15,253 bases of DNA from JACJXF01 sp964349045 (GTDB lineage Bacteria; Bacteroidota; Bacteroidia; Bacteroidales; GCA-2748055), in the NCBI GenBank assembly GCA_964349045.1, contig CAYGFI010000116.1, positions 1-15,253 of the forward strand. The letters are read 5' to 3'. How positions within the stretch are numbered: position 1 is the stretch's first letter; every line of letters starts with the position of its first letter. Positions 7,450-15,236 of this stretch are shown one piece after another. The translations under genes were made by a program, and so were the position numbers. The notes below the pieces were generated by a model, which was not told where the DNA came from, did no database searches, and was given only the letters and a program-made list of their open reading frames with translations.

Positions 7450-7552
7450 ATCCGTTTTATACCTGAACCTTATTCTTCCGGGAATCTCCTGTTAAACTTT
7501 GCTTATTCCTTATTCAATAATAATTTCTAAATCTAATTTAAAGATAAATAGT

Positions 7553-9850
7553 ATGAATTCAGACGCATTATTTTGGTTGGTGCCCGCTGCTTCGATCGCG
7601 GCGCTTGTATTCGCGTGGTTTTTTTATCAGGACATGATGAAGAATTCCGAGGGAACAGACAGAATGAAAGAAATTGCAAAGTATGTAAGGGAAGGGGCTA
7701 TGGCCTATCTGTCCAGCCAGTACAAAGTGGTTGGGAAGATCTTTATTATTCTGGTGCTTATCTTAACGGGTCTTGCTTATTTGGGAGTGCAAAATCCGTT
7801 TGTTCCGGTTGCATTTCTTACAGGAGGTTTCTTCTCGGGACTTTGTGGTTACCTGGGCATGAAAACAGCAACTCATGCTTCAGCACGAACCGCACAGGGA
7901 GCTTCACAATCGTTGAATAAAGGACTTACGATAGCATTCAGAAGTGGTGCCGTAATGGGATTGGTCGTTGTTGGTTTTGCCATTCTTGACATCTCTGCAT
8001 GGTATCTCATCCTGACCAAACTTGTTTATACTCCTGAGCACATGCAAACAGGCGTACACCTTTTAGGACTGAATTTTGTTAGTCCGGGTACTACTGATCA
8101 TGTGAAAATGATTGAAATTACTGCTACTATGCTGACATTTGGAATGGGTGCTTCTACCCAGGCTCTGTTTGCACGCGTAGGTGGTGGCATTTTTACCAAA
8201 GCTGCCGATGTTGGGGCCGACCTTGTTGGCAAAGTTGAGGCAGGGATTCCTGAAGACGATCCAAGAAATCCCGCTACCATTGCTGATAATGTTGGAGACA
8301 ACGTAGGCGATGTTGCGGGTATGGGGGCTGACCTTTATGAATCATATGCCGGTTCTATTCTTGCAACTGCTGCACTTGGCGCTGCACTTCCAATGTTATC
8401 TGCTGCAGATCAGACAAAAGCTATTGTTGCTCCGATGATTGTTGCTGCAGTTGGAATTATCCTTTCTATTATAGGGATTTTTATGGTACGTACTAAAGAA
8501 TCGGCCTCTCAAAAAAACCTTCTTAATGCACTTTTATTGGGTACCGGAGGTAGTTCTGTTTTAATATTAATCGTTTTGGCTGTAATGGCTTATTTCAACT
8601 GGATTACATGGGGTGTATTCGGAGCTGTAGTAGCAGGTCTTACTGCCGGTGTAATTATTGGCCAGGGAACTGAATATTTTACATCAGATGAGTATAAACC
8701 AACCCGTGGAATTGCCAAGCAGGCTCTTTCTGGTCCTGCTACCACTATCATTGATGGTTTGGCAGTTGGAATGTTTTCAACCTGGGTTCCGGTGATAACA
8801 ATTGTGGCAGGTATTCTTGCAGCTTATGGTTTTGCAGGCGGTTTCCATGATTTTGCGCAGGGAGTTTACGGGATTGGTTTTGCCGCGGTTGGAATGCTTT
8901 CCACATTAGGGATAACTTTAGCAACAGATGCATTTGGACCTATTGCTGACAATGCCGGTGGTAATGCTGAAATGGCTCACCTGCCTAAAGAAGTCAGAGA
9001 AAGGACTGATGCTCTTGATATGCTTGGAAACACAACTGCTGCTACAGGTAAAGGCTTTGCTATCGGTTCCGCTGCTTTAACTGCACTCGCACTTTTAGCT
9101 GCTTATATTGAAGAAGTAAGATTGTGGATCGGGAAATTAGCCGATAAAACTGATGGTATACAGGAAGTTGGAAACATAATATTCTATAATACGAAAGCGG
9201 CCATTATTCCTGTTGCTCAGGAAGGTCAGAGGGTGGTTCAGCTTACTGGTGCAACCATCAAAGATTTTACTGAGGCATATGACCTTACGATTTTTAACCC
9301 CATGCTTTTAGGTGGAATATTCCTCGGAGCAATGATGACATTTCTGTTTTCTGCGATGACAATGAAAGCCGTTGGTCGCGCTGCAGGTTCTATGGTTGAA
9401 GAAGTCAGAAGACAATTCAGGGAAATTCCCGGGATTCTCGAAGGTACCGGTAAACCTGAATACGCGAAATGTGTTGCAATTTCAACAAAGGGCGCTCAGC
9501 GGGAAATGATTATTCCTTCACTTATTGCCATTGCAGTTCCAATTACTGTAGGAATTATTTTAGGGGTAGCCGGTGTGGTTGGTTTGCTTGCCGGAGGACT
9601 TACCGCCGGATTCACTCTTGCATCTATGCTGAACAATGCCGGAGGCGCGTGGGATAACGCCAAAAAATATATTGAAAAAGGAAATTATGGCGGAAAAGGC
9701 AGTGATGCACACAAAGCCGGAGTTGTTGGTGATACAGTTGGAGATCCGTTTAAAGACACCTCCGGACCCTCACTCAATATCCTTATTAAACTAATGACTA
9801 TGGTATCGGTTGTAATGGCCGGATTAACCGTAACCATTAGTCTTTTCTAA
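7553..9850 (+). CDS. hppA: Membrane-bound, K+-dependent ion-translocating pyrophosphatase
   Basis: HppA hydrolyses cytoplasmic pyrophosphate and pumps H+ and/or Na+ outward through about 16 transmembrane helices. The ATG at 7553 gives 765 residues, typical of the family; it follows an A-rich leader, whereas a longer TTG start at 7499 would add an unlikely polar extension. PPi-binding motifs are intact: DVGADLVGKVEAGIPEDDP (219-237), DNVGDNVGDVAGMGADLYES after it, GPIADNAGGNAEM (462-474), and GVVGDTVGDPFKDTSGPS near 723-740. GNTTAATGKG carries Ala496 and Gly499, the K+-dependent signature, instead of the Lys/Thr pair of K+-independent pumps. The membrane Glu in YESY (Glu263) occupies the position typical of Na+ pumps and of the dual Na+/H+ pumps known in Bacteroides. 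Which ion is pumped cannot be settled by eye. Own promoter and terminator suggest a single-gene unit. Confidence 0.97.
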   Translation: MNSDALFWLVPAASIAALVFAWFFYQDMMKNSEGTDRMKEIAKYVREGAMAYLSSQYKVVGKIFIILVLILTGLAYLGVQNPFVPVAFLTGGFFSGLCGYLGMKTATHASARTAQGASQSLNKGLTIAFRSGAVMGLVVVGFAILDISAWYLILTKLVYTPEHMQTGVHLLGLNFVSPGTTDHVKMIEITATMLTFGMGASTQALFARVGGGIFTKAADVGADLVGKVEAGIPEDDPRNPATIADNVGDNVGDVAGMGADLYESYAGSILATAALGAALPMLSAADQTKAIVAPMIVAAVGIILSIIGIFMVRTKESASQKNLLNALLLGTGGSSVLILIVLAVMAYFNWITWGVFGAVVAGLTAGVIIGQGTEYFTSDEYKPTRGIAKQALSGPATTIIDGLAVGMFSTWVPVITIVAGILAAYGFAGGFHDFAQGVYGIGFAAVGMLSTLGITLATDAFGPIADNAGGNAEMAHLPKEVRERTDALDMLGNTTAATGKGFAIGSAALTALALLAAYIEEVRLWIGKLADKTDGIQEVGNIIFYNTKAAIIPVAQEGQRVVQLTGATIKDFTEAYDLTIFNPMLLGGIFLGAMMTFLFSAMTMKAVGRAAGSMVEEVRRQFREIPGILEGTGKPEYAKCVAISTKGAQREMIIPSLIAIAVPITVGIILGVAGVVGLLAGGLTAGFTLASMLNNAGGAWDNAKKYIEKGNYGGKGSDAHKAGVVGDTVGDPFKDTSGPSLNILIKLMTMVSVVMAGLTVTISLF

Positions 9851-9870
9851 GATTTACCGGTTATATTTTG

Positions 9871-9912
9871 AGCGGATGAAGAAGGGATACCCCTTGTTCA
9901 CCCGCTTTTTTT
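9871..9912 (+). terminator. Intrinsic terminator of hppA
   Basis: AGCGGATGAA (9871-9880) pairs with TTCACCCGCT (9897-9906), ten positions with one mismatch, around a small inner GGG/CCC hairpin. Seven T residues follow (9906-9912). It lies 20 bases after the hppA stop. The T-run is on the plus strand only, so it serves hppA rather than the opposing genes. The minus-strand corA remnant stop codon overlaps the T-run. Confidence 0.85.
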
Positions 9913-10030
9913 AGAACCACTTTTTACTACGCATGTAAAGAAGCATGATCAATGCTACGATAACCATTAATACCCGGGAAAATGGATATCCCCATTTCCA
10001 GTCGAGTTCATGGGTACGTGAAGAATTCAC
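9911..10030 (-). pseudogene. CorA magnesium/cobalt transporter, C-terminal remnant
   Basis: A minus-strand frame ending TAA at 9913-9911 reads ...THELDWKWGYP, then a hydrophobic helix, then RSKKWF. This is the unmistakable C-terminal end of CorA: the family has (M)PEL-W-K/W-GYP, transmembrane helix 2, and a K/R-K-x-W-L/F tail. A GVN lies at the spacing where CorA has its selectivity GMN motif. Everything upstream (the cytoplasmic funnel and helix 1) is missing, because the DUF4139 gene occupies that DNA in another frame. The first usable start is a GTG at 10030-10028, overlapping the DUF4139 stop as GTGA, which would give a 39-residue membrane peptide. A gene remnant is most likely; a translationally coupled small membrane protein is possible. 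Confidence 0.75.
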
Positions 10031-11628
10031 TCCACATTCACATTGCTGTTTTTTGGATATTTCACGGAATAGCTCAAAATGAGGGTTTTAGACTGGCCTG
10101 TCGCCACATCAAGATCCCATGTTACAAGTCCGGTATTTTGATTTAGTTTTCCCCCGCTAAGTTCAATTGTTTCAACAACAATATCTTTATTCTGGGAAAC
10201 AGGAATCTGATCTGTAAGATGAATTTTTATACTCTCTTTTTTATTATTTCTGACGGATACCTCCCAGGAGCGGGTTACGACTTTATTAGGGCCGATAAAT
10301 TTCTCATGGGTGAATTCCTTACGCTTATCCCTCTTAACAATGATACCCAAATCCCTGCCCAGTGACAAATTCAGAGTATCGGAAATAAATTTTAAATTCA
10401 GCATGGATTTCCCGACGTACGTATTTTCGAAGTAAAGGTTTGCCTCTCCCTCTAAAAGATCATATTTCTGCCATTCACGAATCTGTGCCACAAGAAAAGC
10501 TGTCTGGTCAAGTTTGGGAACGGCCTGGTATTCGAAACCTGCAGGCAATTCAAGATACATCATATCTATACTTTTCGATTTCCCACCGGTTTCAATAGAA
10601 TAGGGAATTTCAACGTTGAATTCAATACTGGTTGTGTTGTCTGACACGGTAAACCCGACAGTTGATTCTGCCTCATCCTGAATACTCATAAGTAGTTCTC
10701 CCTTTGCCATGGAGGGAGTTGCCTTTTTATCCATTCGCTGATAACTTAAATTATCATAAACAATAAAATCAAGATACCAGGGATTGATCCATGGAACATT
10801 TCCACTCTGATTTGGCGCAGCGTTGGAAAAAGTGAGTTTAACGTCTTTCCACTCTACTCCTGTGTTCTGATAAACATTTGCCTTATAAATGAGGGAAACT
10901 GGCTCAGTGAGTTTGTCAATGCGTATATCATATGAGGGAAACCATCCCGCACCCTGAACCAGGTAATTGATTTCAAGAATTCCGGCAGTTGAGGCATCAG
11001 CTTTCAGAGTAACAATTACCTGTCCCGAAGGCATATTTTCTGATGTTTGAAGTACTGAAAGCTGGTTGTTAAGTTTTGCCAGCTCTTCATCCAACTCTTT
11101 GATTTTTCTTTCACGCGATAGGATATCGGTACGGATGAGTATCAGGCTGGATTTGTAAAAATCAAAAAGTATCTTAAAATTAGCTGCATCGAGGTTTTCA
11201 TTTTTACCCCCGGCGTCTTTGTTGGCAAGCAGGAAAGATTCTTCTTCCTTCAGGATACCGGTCTGGAGTCTTTCATCTTCAATCCTGATAGAAAGTTCTT
11301 TTATTTTCTTTCGGATAACTTCAATTTGCTCCTTCTCTTTTAATCCTGAAATGTAATTCTTTTCCAGGCTGGCAGAGAGAACGGTGAATTTCCCTCTTCC
11401 TTTTACCTGGAGGCTTTGCTCATCTATATATGGCGAGAGTCCCTGAATTGCCAGAGTACTGATCCCCTGAACTAATGAAACTTCTGAAATCCCGGTAATC
11501 TGCGCCCCGCTGCTGAAAACGGTAACATGGGTAATTGTTGAGTTTAGAGTTTTTACATTGTCAGCTGCATGTAACGAAAAGGCGGAATAAATTAAGGTGG
11601 CCGCCAACCAGAAACATATTCTTTTCAT
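10027..11628 (-). CDS. DUF4139 (MuiA-like) secreted protein with coiled coil
   Basis: From the ATG at 11628 the product is 533 residues with a good signal peptide (MKRICFWLAATLIYSAFSLHA). An upstream in-frame ATG at 11811 would add 61 residues read through the repeat element, without a signal peptide at the true N-terminus, so I reject it. Residues about 28-95 match the DUF4140-type N-terminal domain (THVTVFSSGAQIT). A long charged coiled coil covers about 94-199 with a poorly conserved middle. The DUF4139 domain follows, with its typical YLVQGAGWFPSYDIRID (222-238) and the C-terminal LSYSVKYPKNSNVNVE. Function is unknown; a periplasmic or surface role is inferred from the signal peptide. Mucoidy-inhibitor annotations exist for relatives but are not evidence for function here. 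The stop overlaps the GTG of the corA remnant. Confidence 0.85.
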   Translation of the reverse strand: MKRICFWLAATLIYSAFSLHAADNVKTLNSTITHVTVFSSGAQITGISEVSLVQGISTLAIQGLSPYIDEQSLQVKGRGKFTVLSASLEKNYISGLKEKEQIEVIRKKIKELSIRIEDERLQTGILKEEESFLLANKDAGGKNENLDAANFKILFDFYKSSLILIRTDILSRERKIKELDEELAKLNNQLSVLQTSENMPSGQVIVTLKADASTAGILEINYLVQGAGWFPSYDIRIDKLTEPVSLIYKANVYQNTGVEWKDVKLTFSNAAPNQSGNVPWINPWYLDFIVYDNLSYQRMDKKATPSMAKGELLMSIQDEAESTVGFTVSDNTTSIEFNVEIPYSIETGGKSKSIDMMYLELPAGFEYQAVPKLDQTAFLVAQIREWQKYDLLEGEANLYFENTYVGKSMLNLKFISDTLNLSLGRDLGIIVKRDKRKEFTHEKFIGPNKVVTRSWEVSVRNNKKESIKIHLTDQIPVSQNKDIVVETIELSGGKLNQNTGLVTWDLDVATGQSKTLILSYSVKYPKNSNVNVE

Positions 11629-11663
11629 CTGTATATAATTTATTTTAGTGGGATGATAGCCTG

Positions 11664-11679
11664 TCCCGCACCAGCGGGA
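11664..11679. other. GC-rich 16-bp hairpin upstream of the DUF4139 gene
   Basis: TCCCGC and GCGGGA form a 6-bp perfect stem around an ACCA loop, in very AT-rich surroundings. It lies 36 bases upstream of the DUF4139 start and directly abuts the outer arm of the first palindromic repeat copy. It may be part of the same element or an mRNA leader hairpin. Confidence 0.6.
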
Positions 11680-11742
11680 GAACCCACATGTGTCTGATTT
11701 TGTTGTGATTGTGTTTGTGTTCGAAGTACATGTGGGTTTCAT
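11680..11742 (+). repeat. Palindromic repeat, copy 1
   Basis: A 63-bp unit with arms AACCCACATGT (11681-11691) and ACATGTGGGTT (11728-11738), an 11-bp perfect stem over a 36-base GT-rich loop. Its right end, ACATGTGGGTTTCAT (11728-11742), is a perfect 15-bp inverted match to the start of copy 2. Loop similarity to copy 2 in reverse orientation (GTGTT and TCGAA near the right arm) suggests both derive from one ancestor. Confidence 0.75.
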
Positions 11743-11890
11743 AAAGTTGAATTTTAGTAATACCATACAAAGAATATACCGAAAGCATTTAAAGAGTAAA
11801 ATTTTCTTCAATGAATGGTTAAAAATATCCTTTAAGCAGGTTAATACATAAGTTTTAATGAGATGCTGCTATTAAAGAATAATTAAAATA

Positions 11891-11955
11891 ATGAAACCCA
11901 CATGTTTCGAGAAACACCTACACAAATGTATAAAAGCTCTTAATGTGGGTTCCAT
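11891..11955 (-). repeat. Palindromic repeat, copy 2 (inverted)
   Basis: A 65-bp unit whose plus strand has arms ATGAAACCCACAT (11891-11903) and ATGTGGGTTCCAT (11943-11955), pairing with one mismatch around a 39-base loop. Read on the minus strand it aligns with copy 1 through both arms and part of the loop. Together the two copies make a nested inverted repeat spanning 11680-11955, resembling a MITE. No clear target-site duplication is visible at the outer ends. Confidence 0.75.
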
Positions 11956-12036
11956 CCGACCATTGAAAATAAATTTTACACGGATGAAAACAAAAAAAGT
12001 TAAGAAGCCATTTAATTTATTTCCTGACTATTACTT

Positions 12037-12801
12037 TTAAGTTGCATAGGTTTTAAGTTCCATTTCATTCCCATCAAACACTGCATAGGTAAAATTATAA
12101 ACCCAGTCGCCCAGGCAGATAAGCCGGCTGTTTTCACCAATGGTTATATCGAGAGGAAGGTGACGATGACCATAAACAAAATAATGGAAATGTTCTTTTT
12201 TTAACATCTCTTTTGAAAATAATACCTGAAATTCTTTATCCTCCCCCATAAAAGGCAGAGAGGCGTTTTTAGAAAGGCGGCTATGCTTTGACCATGCATG
12301 GGCGAAGGTTATGGCTGCATTGGGATGAATCCTGGCGAAAAGCCATTGCAGAAAGGAACATGTAAAGATCAGCTTCAGTAATTTGTATCCTTTTTCGCCA
12401 GGACCAAGACCATCACCATGTGCAATAAAGAACTTCTTACCGTTTAATTCAATAAGAAGGGGTTTTCTGAATACCTGTATACCTGTTTCACTGGGGAGGT
12501 AATCAAAGACCCAGACATCATGGTTTCCCGTGAAAAAATATACAGGGATTCCGGAATCCGTTATTTCAGCAATTTTCCCCAGCAACCGGGTAAAACCGCG
12601 GGGGACCACTTTACGGTATTCGAACCAGTAATCGAAAATATCTCCAAGCAGGTAAACCGAATGAGCATCTTTCCGAATCTCATCCAGCCATCGGGTAAGA
12701 AGTTTTTCTCTTTCAAGACTTTTTTCATGGGGAGGAAGTCCCAGATGTGCATCCGAGAGGAAATAGATTTTCTTATTTTCAGGGATTTGAATCAACTTCA
12801 T
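12037..12801 (-). CDS. lpxH: UDP-2,3-diacylglucosamine diphosphatase
   Basis: LpxH hydrolyses UDP-2,3-diacylglucosamine to lipid X and UMP at the inner face of the cytoplasmic membrane, a core step of lipid A synthesis. The 254-residue protein has all metallophosphoesterase blocks in order: SDAHLG (Asp17, His19), GDIFDYWFEY (Asp54), GNHD (92-95), HGDGLG (His128) and YGHRHLP (His212, His214). The GDIFDYW and the hydrophobic KLLKLIFTCSFLQWLF membrane-binding region (about 140-155) favour LpxH over generic phosphoesterases. E. coli LpxH has GNRD where this has GNHD. Its ATG shares one base with the TGA of the upstream thioredoxin-like lipoprotein gene (TGATG at 12803-12799), implying translational coupling. 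An LpxH-like paralogue with a different substrate cannot be excluded, but this is the only candidate in the window. Confidence 0.9.
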   Translation of the reverse strand: MKLIQIPENKKIYFLSDAHLGLPPHEKSLEREKLLTRWLDEIRKDAHSVYLLGDIFDYWFEYRKVVPRGFTRLLGKIAEITDSGIPVYFFTGNHDVWVFDYLPSETGIQVFRKPLLIELNGKKFFIAHGDGLGPGEKGYKLLKLIFTCSFLQWLFARIHPNAAITFAHAWSKHSRLSKNASLPFMGEDKEFQVLFSKEMLKKEHFHYFVYGHRHLPLDITIGENSRLICLGDWVYNFTYAVFDGNEMELKTYAT

Positions 12802-13958
12802 CAGAGTTTATTATCGAGCCATTTTTCGAGTTCATCTCCGTAAAGGTTCCGGGCGATGATATTACCTTCTTTATCAATTAAATAATTAACGGGAACCGTT
12901 CGCATGTTATAGGAATGTGCAGTTTCCGAATCAGGGAAATCAGGTCCGAACGTGTTGATATAACTTAACTCTTCAAATTTAATCAATTTCAGCCAGTTAT
13001 CCGGATTTTTATCAATACAGACCGCGAATATTTCAAATCCTTTGTTTTTATACTTTTTATAGATCCTTTCAAAAACCGGATTTTGTTGTTTAGATGCATC
13101 CGAATATACCGACCAGAAATAAAGCAGTACTGTTTTGCCCTTTAATGATGAAAGACTTCTCATGCTTCCGGAGGGATCAGGATAAATAATATCAGGTAAG
13201 CCTGTTTGGGATTCAATAATTTTCTTCTGAATGCCGATAAGGTTTAAATATCTTTTTTCTGCGGTACGGGCATCATAGACAAAGGTCTTCACAAAATCAG
13301 ATTGTGGATATTTAACCGAAAGACTGTCGGCAACAATTTTCATATACTGAATGTCCCTGTTGTCGCCAAGGACCAGTTCATCGGGGTTGAGTTTCTGGTA
13401 AAGAGCATAGACACTTGCCATGGATGAAAGGTGTTCAATAATAAATGAAATTGAAAAATCCCTCTGCTCCTTAACTATTTCCTTCCTGCGGTTCAGATAT
13501 TCATTTGCCTGGAATTCTGTTACATCAGCTTTAGTACTGTAAGACGCATCAAGCTCTTTCAGGTGATTTCTTGTATCAGTAAGTTTTTCAACCAGTTGTC
13601 TGATAAACTCTGAATCAGGTGATCCGATGACACTGTAGTTCTTATCAAATTCCTGGTAATCGCCTTCTATTTTGATTTTTTCACCGGGCGAAATAATCAG
13701 ATTGATAATCTTTCCGTTTTCGTTTTTCAGGATATATAAACCGGGTTGCTCCACCAAAACTGAAAGCCGGAAACTACCGTCTCTTTTAACCTGTATTGAA
13801 TCGATCACGTTGGTTATATTAATGTTGAGGTATTCCAGCTTCAGAGTTTTCCTTTCTGCATTTCTAAAGGTCCCCTCTACAATTGCATGTGGTTTGTCTT
13901 TGCATGAAACAGCCATCAGGGCTGTAATTATAAAAATGATCACTAAGTTTTTATTCAC
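12801..13958 (-). CDS. DUF4369/thioredoxin-fold lipoprotein lacking the CxxC cysteines
   Basis: A 385-residue lipoprotein (signal ending LMAVSC, Cys19) with an N-terminal DUF4369-like beta domain (about 25-110), a helical middle and a C-terminal TlpA/AhpC-TSA-type thioredoxin domain (about 255-385). The domain is well preserved: KGKTVLLYFW, the ENP-like QQNP, the long helix VFERIYKKYKNKGFEIFAV, and the cis-proline loop RTVPVNYLIDKEG (Pro356). The active site, however, reads YSDAS, so both cysteines of CxxC are serine (Ser286, Ser289). The protein therefore cannot do dithiol chemistry at that site. A chaperone-like, binding or regulatory role is inference. It is homologous throughout to the neighbour at 14040-15236, which keeps CQPC. 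It lies 81 bases after that gene and overlaps the lpxH start by one base. Confidence 0.88.
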   Translation of the reverse strand: MNKNLVIIFIITALMAVSCKDKPHAIVEGTFRNAERKTLKLEYLNINITNVIDSIQVKRDGSFRLSVLVEQPGLYILKNENGKIINLIISPGEKIKIEGDYQEFDKNYSVIGSPDSEFIRQLVEKLTDTRNHLKELDASYSTKADVTEFQANEYLNRRKEIVKEQRDFSISFIIEHLSSMASVYALYQKLNPDELVLGDNRDIQYMKIVADSLSVKYPQSDFVKTFVYDARTAEKRYLNLIGIQKKIIESQTGLPDIIYPDPSGSMRSLSSLKGKTVLLYFWSVYSDASKQQNPVFERIYKKYKNKGFEIFAVCIDKNPDNWLKLIKFEELSYINTFGPDFPDSETAHSYNMRTVPVNYLIDKEGNIIARNLYGDELEKWLDNKL

Positions 13959-14039
13959 TCTTATTTGATTTAATAAGTAATAATTCTGTATCCGGTGTGC
14001 ATAGATATTGGAGTTCCTAAGTTATTGAAGTTTAGGGTA

Positions 14040-15236
14040 CTATTCATTAAAAAGTTCCTGCAATTTTTCACCCAGTTGAGGTCCTCTCAGATTGCTGGCA
14101 ATTACTTTGCCTTCCTTGTCAAGCAGGTAATTCATAGGGATACCCTTAATATTGAATTGAGATACAACTGAAGATTCCCAGTATTTCAGATCGCTGACAT
14201 GAGTCCAGTTAAGTTGATCCTGTTTTATCCCATTAATCCAATCTTCGCGGGTTCTGTCGAGGGAAACCTGATAAATCTCAAAACCCTTGCTATTATATTT
14301 CTTATAATTCTCCACAAGTGTTGGATTTTCATGTCTGCAAGGCTGACACCATGCTGCCCAAAAGTCGAGTAATACAATTTTTCCCCTTAAAGATGATAAT
14401 TTAATTATTTTCCCTTCCGGGGATAAAAGTGAAATATCCGGCGCTTCAGTACCAACGGCCATCACACCGGGCGCTGGCTGCTGTTGTGCTGCCAGCTGAG
14501 CTTTAATAACTGCGATATATTCATGGAGGTTTTGCACCAGCGGAAGCGAGGGATAAATGGTATACAATGAAGAATCGATATTTTCATAAACCCGTAAATC
14601 TTTAATGGGATGAAAAACCATCATCTGAGGCCCAACCTGACCATAAAGGGCCAACAAGCTGATAAGTGAGCCTGAATTTTCATTAATAAAGTTTTGGGAA
14701 TAGATTTTGAGACCGGCCATTAACGCAAGAAATTCTTCATTATTCTTCATGCGTATTGTTACATAATTAGGACTGTTTGCACTGTCCCTTGTCATCAGAT
14801 TGAATTTATCCATTTCGTTAATAACCCTGTTGGTTTCCAGATTTAGTTTCTGGATCTTTTCAGATTCTTCAGATCCCTCTATAGAATAATTCAGTAAATT
14901 GTTATAGTCAGCGGTTATTTTTACTTTTTCACGACCGTAAAGCAGCAGGTTTATAAAGGGACCTCCTTCAGTTCTGACAATAAAAAATTCCGGTATGGTA
15001 GTTGATTCCTGAAATGAAAATTCTCCATTTTCATCAATGATCACCGTATCAAGGGGAATGAAGTTTTCAGTGCCAATCTTTTGCAAAAACAGCATCCGAC
15101 CGTTTCCATTCTCAAACTTGCCTTCAATAGTAAATTTATGAGTTTTGCCTGAATTCTGGCTGCTGGCATCCTTGTTTTTACATGAAAAAAGAAGTAAGTT
15201 TAAGGTAATCAGACCAATTACAAGTGAACGTCGCAT
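14040..15236 (-). CDS. DUF4369/TlpA-family thiol-disulfide lipoprotein (CQPC)
   Basis: A 398-residue lipoprotein (signal ending LLLFSC, Cys19) with a DUF4369-like N-terminal domain (about 35-120), a helical linker ending in a Gln/Pro/Ala-rich stretch (about 248-258), and a TlpA/ResA-type thioredoxin domain. The active site WCQPC (Cys297, Cys300) is intact, as are the ENP turn and the cis-proline loop KGIPMNYLLDKEGKV (Pro367). Proteins of this kind reduce disulfides in the periplasm or at the outer-membrane face, for example in cytochrome c maturation; the specific substrate here is unknown. It is probably the first gene of a cluster with the SxxS paralogue and lpxH, though its promoter would lie at or beyond the window edge (only 17 bases remain upstream). 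Confidence 0.9.
   Translation of the reverse strand: MRRSLVIGLITLNLLLFSCKNKDASSQNSGKTHKFTIEGKFENGNGRMLFLQKIGTENFIPLDTVIIDENGEFSFQESTTIPEFFIVRTEGGPFINLLLYGREKVKITADYNNLLNYSIEGSEESEKIQKLNLETNRVINEMDKFNLMTRDSANSPNYVTIRMKNNEEFLALMAGLKIYSQNFINENSGSLISLLALYGQVGPQMMVFHPIKDLRVYENIDSSLYTIYPSLPLVQNLHEYIAVIKAQLAAQQQPAPGVMAVGTEAPDISLLSPEGKIIKLSSLRGKIVLLDFWAAWCQPCRHENPTLVENYKKYNSKGFEIYQVSLDRTREDWINGIKQDQLNWTHVSDLKYWESSVVSQFNIKGIPMNYLLDKEGKVIASNLRGPQLGEKLQELFNE

Larger units (their letters stand above)
7002..7552. other. 551-bp divergent intergenic region
   Basis: This spacer separates the minus-strand barrel/caspase cluster from hppA and is very AT-rich. It contains a 17-bp near-palindrome (7165-7181), a Bacteroidota-type promoter for hppA (7383-7415) and a hairpin (7415-7449), listed separately. 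A weak minus-strand -7-like box, TACATTTA read on the minus strand (7039-7032), lies about 30 bases upstream of the barrel gene, but no TTTG element is correctly spaced from it. A 23-codon open frame (7348-7416) is not supported. I see no tRNA, riboswitch fold or mobile-element remnant here. Confidence 0.6.
11629..12036. other. 408-bp spacer holding an inverted-repeat element
   Basis: Most of this spacer between lpxH and the DUF4139 gene is filled by a nested palindromic structure (11680-11955, listed in parts), with an AT-rich interior of 148 bases (11743-11890) that has no credible open frame. On the minus strand TACATTTG (11930-11923) fits a -7 box for the DUF4139 gene, inside the second repeat copy, but no TTTG is correctly spaced upstream. 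No terminator is evident after lpxH, only a T-rich minus-strand stretch near 11990-12000. Confidence 0.6.

Noticed and set aside
7499..7552. TTG start giving an 18-residue N-terminal extension of HppA
   Set aside because: The extension is not HppA-like and the ATG at 7553 has an A-rich leader and gives the normal N-terminus.
11664..11742. Rho-independent terminator for the downstream region
   Set aside because: Neither hairpin is followed by a T-run on the relevant strand.
11629..11811. Upstream ATG at 11811 extending the DUF4139 protein by 61 residues
   Set aside because: The extension is translated through the palindromic repeat element and hides the good signal peptide starting at 11628.
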